Assembly (NCBI GenBank): GCA_002862435.1
Contig: PKDC01000011.1
Coordinates: forward strand, 1 to 64,000
Direction: 5' to 3'
DNA from: Pseudomonadota bacterium
Lineage (GTDB): Bacteria > Pseudomonadota > Gammaproteobacteria > UBA5335
DNA: 64,000 nucleotides
A program made the translations under genes and the position numbers. Shown here one piece after another: positions 56,676-64,000 of this stretch; the stretch's first letter is position 1; each line of letters starts with the position of its first letter. The notes below the pieces were generated by a model that was given only the letters and a program-made list of their open reading frames with translations, made no database searches and was not told the DNA's origin.

Positions 56676-59006
56676 GGCTGTTCCTGTGTGAAAAGCCCTC
56701 CCAGGGCTGGGACATCGGGCGGGTTCTGGGCGCCACCAGGGACAGCGGCGGCTGTCTGGTAGGGGATGGGGTGATGGTCACCTGGTGCATTGGCCACCTG
56801 CTCGAGATGGCGCCGCCGGAAACCTACGGCGAGGCATTCAAGACCTGGGACCTGGGGGCTTTGCCGATCCTGCCGGAGCAGTGGCGGATGGAGGTCAAGG
56901 ACAGGGCGCGCGGGCAGTTCAAGCAGATCGAGGAACAACTGGGACAGGCCAAGGAAGTGATCATCGCCACGGACGCGGACCGCGAGGGGGAAGTCATCGC
57001 CCGCGAGATCCTGGAGCGCTGCCGCTGGCGCGGCCCTGTGGGGAGGCTGTGGCTCTCGGCGCTGGATCCTGTGTCCATCCGCAAGGCGCTGGCGCAGATC
57101 CAGGACGGCAAGCGCACGGAACCGCTGTATCAGGCAGGACTGGGCCGGTCACGGGCCGACTGGCTGGTGGGCATGAACCTGACCCGCGCCTATACCGTCC
57201 TGGGCCGGCAGGGCGGTCACGATGGCGTCCTGTCGGTGGGGCGCGTGCAGACACCCACGCTGGCGCTGGTGGTGGAGCGGGATCGGGAGATCGAGGGCTT
57301 CAAGCCCGCGGCCTACTACGACCTGCTGGCGCAGATCGCAGTGCCGGGCGGGCTGTTCCTGGCGCGCTGGCGGCCCGCCGGCGCGGGCCTGGATGAGCGC
57401 GGTAGCTGCCTGGACCGGGCCAAGGCGCAGGCCGCGCTCGCACGGGTGACGGGCGCCGCCGGGCGGATCATGCTGGCGCAGCAGGCGCGCAAGGCCGAGC
57501 CGCCTCCGCTGCCGTTCAGCCTCAGTGCGCTGCAGCAAGAGGCGTCCCGGCGCTGGGGAATGCCCGTCAAGGCCGTTCTCGCGGCCGCTCAGGCGCTCTA
57601 CGAGACCCATAAAGCCAACCACCTACCCCAGATCCGATTGCGCCTATCTGCCGGTCTCACAGCACGCCGAGGCAACGGCGGTGCTGGCCGCGCTCGCCCG
57701 CAGCGATGCAAAGGTCGCGTCGGCGGTCGCCAATGCCGATGCCGCCCTGCAGTCCGCGGCCTGGAACGATGCCCAGGTGACAGCGCACCACGCCATCATT
57801 CCCACTGCCGCCGTCGTGGATCCGGCGCGCATGAGCCTCGATGAGCGGCGCATCTACGAGCTGGTGCGCGGGCGGTATCTGGCCCAGTTCTATCCCGACT
57901 ACGAATACCTGCAGACCGATGTGGAAGCGGAGATCGGCGGGGAGGTCTTTGTGGCGCGTGCGCGCCAGGGCGTGGTCACCGGCTGGCGCGCGGTCCCGGG
58001 CCTGGTCCGGGCCGAGGGCGAAGGGAAAAGCAGCGGGGAGGAGGGGGCCGGCGAGGATGAAGCCAACCAGGCGCTGCCGCCGATGCGAGCCTGCGAGGAC
58101 TGCCGTTGCCTGGAGGCCTCGATCCGGGAAGGGTGTACCGAGCCGCCGCGGCGCTACACCGAGGGCACGCTGGTCGCGGCCATGAAGTCGGTCGGCAAGA
58201 GCGTTCAGGACCCCGCCTTGCGCAAGATGCTGCGGGAGACGAGCGGCATCGGCACCGAGGCGACGCGGTCCGGAATCCTGGAAACCCTGTTCCAGCGTGG
58301 CTACATCGAGCGCAAGGGCAAGAAGGAGATCGTCAGCACGGCCACCGGGCGGGCCCTGATCGACCAGGTGACGCCTGAGCTGCGCGATCCTGTCCTCACT
58401 GCAGTCTGGGAGCAGGGCCTGGACGAGATCGCGGCCGGAAAGCGCGCACTGCACGCCTTCCTGGCGCAGCAGGCCGATTGGGTGCGCCAGCAGGTTGGGC
58501 GCGTGCAGTGCGGAGAAGCCGCCTGGACGGCGCCGGCAGGCGCCGCAGGGGCTCACCCCTGCCCGGCCTGTGGGCAGCCCCTGCGGCGCCGCAAGGGGGG
58601 CTATGGGATGTTCTGGGGCTGCTCCGGCTATCCCGAATGCCGGCAGACCTTGCCCGATGCGCGCGGCAAGCCGGGCCGGAGGGTCGGAGAGAGATCGCCA
58701 AAGGGCCCGGCCGCCGCCGGAAAAGGCGGCCCGGTGAACAGGCAGGCCTCGGCGACGAGCGCATGGCGCTGCGCCTGCGGCGGAGAGATCTGGGAATCGG
58801 CCAAGGCCTGGCAATGCCAGAGCTGCCAGGCCATCGTCTGGCGGCAGACGGCCGGCAAGACGCTCACCGAGCGCCAGGCGCAGCGGTTGCTGGGCGGAGC
58901 CTCGGTCGAACTGGCCGGGCTCAAGAGCCGGGCCGGCAAGCCGTTTTCGGCCACGGCGCGCATCGAGGGCGGCAAGGTCAAGCTGGTGTTCGGAGGTGCG
59001 AGATGA
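56672..59006 (+). pseudogene. topB: DNA topoisomerase III, frameshifted
   Basis: Type IA topoisomerase of the element. Toprim motifs (LCEKPSQ, ATDADREGEVIAREIL), SVGRVQTPTLALVVERDREI and FSLSALQQEASRRWG are in the first frame; after a one-base excess at 57611-57622 the next frame gives TTYPRSDCAYLP, the catalytic tyrosine motif (TAC at 57624), and the C-terminal domain with two zinc ribbons (CPAC...CSGYPEC and CACG...CQSC). GTG start. As written, the first reading frame ends at 57844 with no catalytic tyrosine. Confidence 0.88.
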
Positions 59007-59245
59007 CCCGTCGGGATCAGGACATGGAGTGGGAGGATAAGGTGATCGACCTGCTGTTCCGGCTGCGCTGGATCGAACACAAGGTCCGCAGCGTCCGCCA
59101 CGAAGCGGACGGCTGCGAGATCGAGGCCTGGGTGGGCCTGCCCGGCGAAAGCCTGTGCCAGGGCACGGTGTTCCGGGCCGCGACCCTGAGCCGGTGCATC
59201 GACCTGGGCATGGCGGCGACATCACGTACCTGCGCTCGAATCTGA
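59003..59245 (+). CDS. Small hypothetical protein downstream of topB
   Basis: 80 residues starting at an ATG that overlaps the topB stop (ATGA), preceded by GGAGG. The sequence MEWEDKVIDLLFRLRWIEHKVRSVRHEADGCEIEAWVGLP is not recognised. The last residues (MAATSRTCARI) may have been changed by the breakpoint to the IS region. Confidence 0.5.
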   Translation: MTRRDQDMEWEDKVIDLLFRLRWIEHKVRSVRHEADGCEIEAWVGLPGESLCQGTVFRAATLSRCIDLGMAATSRTCARI

Positions 59246-59309
59246 GTGAGCTTATGAGCAATGGTCGCGCGCATTCATCGCGGTAGTGATCATTGGAATG
59301 TTGGTGTAC

Positions 59310-59893
<584 letters not shown>

Positions 59894-60086
59894 TGGCGGA
59901 TGGTTGACGGAAGAAATTGGTCCTCGGTCAGCCATTTCGGAGCAGTGCAAACTGCTGCGAATTCCTGCGAGCTTGCGGGTCGGCAATGGTCCGGAATCTC
60001 CGGAGGGTTGCGGGTGCGGGGGCCAGTTGTCCGGGATTTCCGGATAACTGGCGGGAGACATCCAACTTTACCGGTACCCGCTCGGG
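59894..60086. other. Junction DNA between the Cas3 fragment and hsdR
   Basis: About 190 bases without a supported gene. Two related inverted motifs, TCCGGAATCTCCGGA and TCCGGGATTTCCGGA, occur 47 bases apart and look like ends of an insertion element, but I cannot assign a family. Confidence 0.4.
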
Positions 60087-63000
60087 TCATGCCTTCGGAG
60101 CCATATCGCCCGACGACCTTGGCCCTCGGGGTGATAGCCGCTCATAGACCTGGCTGCCGAGCCATTTTGATACCAGCTCCTGCATGTCGGGTTTGCCCAT
60201 GTAGTCGGTGAACAGTTCCTCGTTCAGCTCCATGCGCTCGATAAACAGCGATTCCAGCACCTGCCGGAACACCAGCTGGAACTTGTCCAGCGAGTTGACC
60301 TCGGCAGCCTTCTGAAGCGCTTCGTTCTGGCTAGCCGCCTCCGCAATCTGGTCGAAGAACAGCTGATCGGCTTCGTTGAGTTCGCCGCCAAAACGCTCGT
60401 TGATGATGTCGATGAGGCGCGACAGTGAAACGTGCTCCTCTCGCACCATGCCGGAGCCCACCTCGCGAGGTCCATCCAGCGGTTTGGCATAGCCTTCGTT
60501 CAGGCTGATCGAGCCTTCACTGATCTTCTGCAGGCGGTAGTAGTCGAGTTCGACTTCCTCGTCGAACTGGTAGCCCGGCCCGCTCTTGCGCTTTGGCAGC
60601 TTCAGCGCGAGGTGCCGCAGGTAGGTGAACAGCTTTTCCAGATCGCTGTCCTGGTAGGGAATCACCTGGCTCAGGAAGCTGTACAGATTGCGGAAGGCCT
60701 GCACCTTACCGCGCCACAGCTCGGCTTCCTCCTCTTCCGTGTTCTGCAACTGCACGAAGCGCGCGACCGTCTGATCGAGAATCGCGTTCATCAACTTGTG
60801 GTCGCTGGGGCTCTGGCGGCGCTTTGGGGCGAAGAACACGCGAGCGAACTCGGCGACCTCGGTCTGCAGGTAGATGCCCGAGGCATCGAGCTCGGCCTTG
60901 ACCTCGTAGAGCTTGTCGGGATCGACCTGCTCGCCCATCACCGAGCCCTCAAAGTACTGGCGGAAGGCCTCCTGGATCTCGGCAGGATCGTTGACGAAGT
61001 CCAGCACGAAGGTGTCGTCCTTCAACGGGTGAGTGCGATTCAGGCGTGACAGCGTCTGTACGGCCTGGATGCCTGCCAGGCGCTTGTCCACATACATCGT
61101 GTGCAACAGCGGCTGATCGAAGCCGGTCTGGTATTTCTCGGCCACCAGCAGCACCCGGTATTCCGGCTTGGCGAAGGTATCGGGCAGTTCCTTTTCGCGC
61201 ACCCCGCCGTTCATCTCCACTTCGGTGTAGGTCTTCTCGGGAATCCTGTCGTCTTCGACAGTGCCGGAGAACGCCACCAGGCTCTTGATCGGGTAACCCT
61301 TCTCGGCGATGTAGCGGTCGAACTCCTGTTTGTAGCGCACCGCCTCCAGCCGCGAGCCGGTTACCACCATCGCCTTGGCGTGGCCGCCGATCTTGTGCCG
61401 GGTGAAGTGCTGAAAGTGCTCGACCATCACCTCGGTCTTCTGGCCGATGTTGTGCGGGTGCAGGCGCATGAAGCGGCCCAACGCCTTGGCGGCCTTCTTG
61501 CGCTCGACGTTCGGGTCGTCCTCGGCCTTCTTGATCAGCTTGTAGTAGGTCTTGTAGGTGACGTAGCTTTTCAGCACATCCTCGATGAAGCCTTCCTCGA
61601 TGGCCTGGCGCATGGTGTAGCGGTGAAAGGGCTCGCCATTGCGGCCGAAGATCGCCAGCGTCTTGTGCTTGGGCGTCGCGGTGAAGGCAAAGAAGCTCAT
61701 GTTCGGCTGATGGCCCCGCTTGGCCATGGAACGGAACAGGCGCTCGAGCTCGACTTCGCCTTCCTCCTCGGCCATCTCCTGGGCCTTGCGGCGCAGTTCG
61801 GCGCCGCCCAGCACGCCCTTGAGTTCCGTCGCCGTCTCGCCGGACTGCGAGCTGTGGGCTTCGTCAATGATCACCGCGTACTTGCGGGTCGGCAGATGGC
61901 TGTTGCCGCTACCGCCGCGTTCCTCGCTCAGCTTGGCCAACTGCCCGGCCACGAACGGAAACTTTTGCAGCGTGGTGATGATGATCGGCACGCCGGCTTC
62001 CAGGGCCTCGGCGAGCTGGCGCGAATCCTCGTCGATCTTCTGCACCACGCCCTGGCGGTGGTCGAACTGGTAGATCGTGTTCTGCAACTGGCGGTCCAGC
62101 ACCACGCGATCGGTGATGACGACCACGCTGTCGAACAGGCGTTCGTCCTGCGTGTTGTGCAGGCTGGAGAGCCGATGCGCCAGCCAAGCAATGGTATTGC
62201 TCTTGCCACTGCCGGCCGAATGCTCGACCAGGTAGTTGTGTCCCACGCCCTCGCTGGCGGCGGCCGCCACCATCCGGCGCACCGCCTGCAACTGGTGATA
62301 GCGCGGATAGATCAGGCTTTCCTTGCGCACCTTCTTGCCGTCATCCGTGGTTTTCTCTTCGACATCGAGATGCAGGAAGCGGGCGAGCAGGTCGAGCAGG
62401 CTGTCGCGTTGCAGCACCTCTTCCCACAGGTAGGCCGTCTTGTAATTCCTGCCCTCCCGGTCGGGCGGGTTGCCCGCCCCGCCATCCCAGCCCCGATTGA
62501 AGGGCAAAAAATGCGTGCTGCCGCCCGCCAAGCGCGTGGTCATGTGCGCGGCTTCGGTATCGACCGCGAAGTGCACCAGCGTCCGTTTGGTGAACACGAA
62601 GATCGGCTCGCGCGGGTCACGGTCGTGCCGATATTGGTGAATCGCATTGGCGGCGGTCTGGCCACTGAGCGAGTTCTTGAGTTCCAGCGTCACCACCGGG
62701 ATGCCGTTGACCGACAGCACAACGTCCAGCGATTTCTCGTTCTTCGGGCTGAAATGCAGTTGCCGGGTCAACCCCAGCCGATTGGCCTGGTAGCGTGCCT
62801 CCAGCTCAGGGTTCAGCCCGTGCGCCGGGCGAAAAAAAGCCACGCGCAGCGTCTTGCCGAAACATTTGAAGCCGTGACGCAGGGTGGCCAGCGTGCCGTG
62901 GGTGTCCAGCCACTTGCACAGGGATTCCAGCACCCGCGCGCCGGTCTGCTCGCCGTGCAGCGCCTCCAGCTTTTCCCACAGCTTGCTTTGGGTGGCCTGG

Positions 63001-63137
63001 ATGAAGGCCAGCGCTTCGGCGGGGAAGACTGCGCGCTCGCGGTCGAAGCCCTGGTCATCGACCCGCGTGTAGCCAGCGCCCAGCAGGACCGCCTCGATGG
63101 CGGTTTCAAAGGCGGCTTCGCTGGTGCTTTTTGCCAT
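60087..63137 (-). CDS. hsdR: Type I restriction enzyme HsdR subunit
   Basis: A 1016-residue motor and nuclease subunit. The nuclease region (PVVTLELKNSLSG with the ExK motif) lies at about 155-215, the helicase Walker A is HSAGSGKSNTIAWLAHRL, and DEAH is in VIIDEAHSSQSG; SAT-like FTATP and QTLSRLNRTHP complete the motor motifs. Needs HsdM and HsdS, which must lie beyond the window's right end. The ATG at 63137 gives MAKSTSEAAFETAIEAVL; the longer frame is a shadow of vapC. It is eight bases downstream of vapC. Confidence 0.92.
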   Translation of the reverse strand: MAKSTSEAAFETAIEAVLLGAGYTRVDDQGFDRERAVFPAEALAFIQATQSKLWEKLEALHGEQTGARVLESLCKWLDTHGTLATLRHGFKCFGKTLRVAFFRPAHGLNPELEARYQANRLGLTRQLHFSPKNEKSLDVVLSVNGIPVVTLELKNSLSGQTAANAIHQYRHDRDPREPIFVFTKRTLVHFAVDTEAAHMTTRLAGGSTHFLPFNRGWDGGAGNPPDREGRNYKTAYLWEEVLQRDSLLDLLARFLHLDVEEKTTDDGKKVRKESLIYPRYHQLQAVRRMVAAAASEGVGHNYLVEHSAGSGKSNTIAWLAHRLSSLHNTQDERLFDSVVVITDRVVLDRQLQNTIYQFDHRQGVVQKIDEDSRQLAEALEAGVPIIITTLQKFPFVAGQLAKLSEERGGSGNSHLPTRKYAVIIDEAHSSQSGETATELKGVLGGAELRRKAQEMAEEEGEVELERLFRSMAKRGHQPNMSFFAFTATPKHKTLAIFGRNGEPFHRYTMRQAIEEGFIEDVLKSYVTYKTYYKLIKKAEDDPNVERKKAAKALGRFMRLHPHNIGQKTEVMVEHFQHFTRHKIGGHAKAMVVTGSRLEAVRYKQEFDRYIAEKGYPIKSLVAFSGTVEDDRIPEKTYTEVEMNGGVREKELPDTFAKPEYRVLLVAEKYQTGFDQPLLHTMYVDKRLAGIQAVQTLSRLNRTHPLKDDTFVLDFVNDPAEIQEAFRQYFEGSVMGEQVDPDKLYEVKAELDASGIYLQTEVAEFARVFFAPKRRQSPSDHKLMNAILDQTVARFVQLQNTEEEEAELWRGKVQAFRNLYSFLSQVIPYQDSDLEKLFTYLRHLALKLPKRKSGPGYQFDEEVELDYYRLQKISEGSISLNEGYAKPLDGPREVGSGMVREEHVSLSRLIDIINERFGGELNEADQLFFDQIAEAASQNEALQKAAEVNSLDKFQLVFRQVLESLFIERMELNEELFTDYMGKPDMQELVSKWLGSQVYERLSPRGPRSSGDMAPKA

Positions 63138-63145
63138 GGTCCCTC

Positions 63146-63526
63146 TCAGCGGATGAGCTGGATATCCATATCCAGGTTCAGCTCGGACCAGGCCCGGTCC
63201 GCGGTAAGAATCGGCAGCTTGCGCTCCAGGGCCAGCGCCAGACAGGCGCGATCGGCCAGCGACAGGCCGTGGTGGCGTGTCTTGTCCCATAATAGGGCGG
63301 CGATTTCGGCCTGCTCCTGCGTGAACGGCATGAAGATGACACCCGCCTCCGCGAATTCCTGCCGCATCCCGGCGATGTCGGCCTGACGGCGCAGGGATTT
63401 CTGCACGACTTCCGACCAGTTCACCGCGCAAACCATGGCGCCCGACAATACCGACCAGACCCGGTCGGCCCCTGGCTCGTCGTGCAGAAACGCCAGCAAA
63501 CTCGATGCATCAAGGACCAGCGTCAC
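63146..63526 (-). CDS. vapC: PIN-domain toxin, VapC-like
   Basis: A 126-residue RNase toxin. VLDASSLLAFL supplies the first aspartate, NWSEVVQKSL the glutamate, SLADRACLALAL and LTADRAW the remaining acidic residues of the PIN site. All are present, so it is probably active. It overlaps the antitoxin gene by four bases. Confidence 0.88.
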   Translation of the reverse strand: MTLVLDASSLLAFLHDEPGADRVWSVLSGAMVCAVNWSEVVQKSLRRQADIAGMRQEFAEAGVIFMPFTQEQAEIAALLWDKTRHHGLSLADRACLALALERKLPILTADRAWSELNLDMDIQLIR

Positions 63527-63792
63527 CCCTCCGCCGCCTCCTTCGCTGCCTCGGCACGACGCTCCGCGATCAGCTCATCCACCAGACTGACCTCTTTGGG
63601 AATGTGGCGAAACCGATCCTGGAGCCGTTTCTCGATCGCCTCGCGCCGCTCCAGTACCAGCGTTTCGCCCTCTTGCCGGGCCACCAGCCGATCCCCCGGC
63701 TTCAGGTGCAGCGCCTTGCGCAGGGCGGCGGGAATGACCAGCCGGCCTTGCGCGCCGACCTGGACTTCGTTGTTTGAAGGATTTGTTGCCAT
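63523..63792 (-). CDS. vapB: AbrB/SpoVT-type antitoxin
   Basis: An 89-residue antitoxin. The swapped-hairpin DNA-binding domain is at the N-terminus (VQVGAQGRLVIPAALRKALHLKPGD) and the C-terminal acidic helix is the likely toxin-binding part. The ATG at 63792 has GAGGG upstream; a longer frame from 63927 adds unrelated residues. The pair normally represses its own promoter. Confidence 0.87.
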   Translation of the reverse strand: MATNPSNNEVQVGAQGRLVIPAALRKALHLKPGDRLVARQEGETLVLERREAIEKRLQDRFRHIPKEVSLVDELIAERRAEAAKEAAEG

Positions 63793-63889
63793 ATCGCCCT
63801 CTATCGTGCCAACCGGAATTGAGTGTGGCACATGCTCACGACCCGTGCCAGAAATTTCCGCTCCGCTGATCCGCCAGCCCAACCGACTA

Positions 63890-63922
63890 GATGGCTGTTT
63901 CAAACGCCGCTTCGCTGGTCGC
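63890..63922 (-). pseudogene. Fossil copy of the hsdR 5' end
   Basis: Read on the minus strand the sequence encodes ATSEAAFETAI then a stop; the true hsdR start encodes STSEAAFETAI. The two 33-base segments (here and 63096-63128) differ at only a few bases. It marks where hsdR may once have begun, before the toxin-antitoxin pair was inserted. Confidence 0.6.
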
Positions 63923-63923
63923 T

Positions 63924-64000
63924 TCATACGACAGCCCTCGCTTGTCTTTTTTTCAGCCAGTAGACGACGACCTGTGCGAATTCAGGCAGATCGCCTGCTT
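63924..64000 (-). CDS. C-terminal end of an upstream gene (partial)
   Basis: A frame entering from the window edge reads GDLPEFAQVVVYWLKKRQARAVV and ends with TGA at 63924-63926. Too short to identify. From position it could be the preceding gene of the restriction operon. Confidence 0.4.
   Translation of the reverse strand, partial: AGDLPEFAQVVVYWLKKRQARAVV

Larger units (their letters stand above)
48894..59270. mobile_element. Partition/replication module of a PFGI-1/SPI-7-type integrative element
   Basis: The order ParA, ParB, STY4528-type protein, DUF2857, TIGR03761, (DUF3158-like), SSB, topoisomerase III is the conserved maintenance module of this ICE class. No relaxase, type IV secretion or integrase gene is in the window. 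Right of 59.2 kb the sequence changes to IS and restriction genes, so the module is either truncated or continues beyond cargo. The left edge is placed at the tRNA only by inference. Confidence 0.72.

Noticed and set aside
63138-63431. N-terminal extension of hsdR
   Set aside because: It lies in another frame of vapC and lacks similarity; HsdR starts at 63137.

Overview
The window looks like the chromosome of a GC-rich gammaproteobacterium. Supporting gene orders are lysC-csrA-tRNA-Ser, minCDE, metG followed by rnfABCDGE-nth, and trpF-trpB-trpA-accD-folC-dedD-cvpA-purF-metZ. A type II sulfide:quinone oxidoreductase, a peroxiredoxin/thioredoxin reductase pair and an Rnf complex fit a sulfur-oxidising member of the Chromatiales or a relative. 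I cannot name the species.

Layout. Positions 1-33.8 kb are core chromosome: shikimate and lysine pathway genes, csrA, division-site placement (MinCDE), redox and sulfide enzymes, mgtE, base-excision repair, the Rnf complex, metG, the Mrp Fe-S carrier, purine salvage with cell-wall recycling, rRNA methylation, cysM, three tRNA genes and a CHASE2-Ser/Thr kinase. Positions 33.8-39.8 kb are accessory: fossil IS3 and IS256 transposases, three small stress or envelope genes (CsbD, BON, DUF1328), a RAYT-type transposase with inverted repeats, and a previously unflagged chromosomal integron remnant. The remnant consists of a truncated, frameshifted intI reading right, an attI-like site, and three cassettes reading left, each followed by an attC-like site. 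Positions 39.8-48.7 kb are the trp-to-met block. A tRNA-Lys(CTT) gene at 48.82-48.89 kb marks the edge of a second accessory region.

Positions 49.0-59.2 kb hold the partition and replication module of an integrative conjugative element of the PFGI-1/PAPI-1/SPI-7 type: ParA, ParB, STY4528-type replication protein, DUF2857, TIGR03761, SSB and topoisomerase III. The topB gene is frameshifted just before its catalytic tyrosine. No conjugation genes follow. Instead there is an IS3 orfA fragment fused in frame to a Cas3 helicase fragment, then a type I restriction subunit (HsdR) with a VapBC-like toxin-antitoxin pair directly upstream and a fossil copy of the hsdR 5' end beyond it.

The most unusual items are the integron remnant beside the trp operon; a protein with three HTH-like repeats whose gene is preceded by three 49-bp DNA repeats and followed by paired dyads; an origin-like tract of short dyads plus AT-rich DNA inside the element's replication gene; and the IS3-Cas3 chimera. 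All calls come from reading the sequence. No database search was run.
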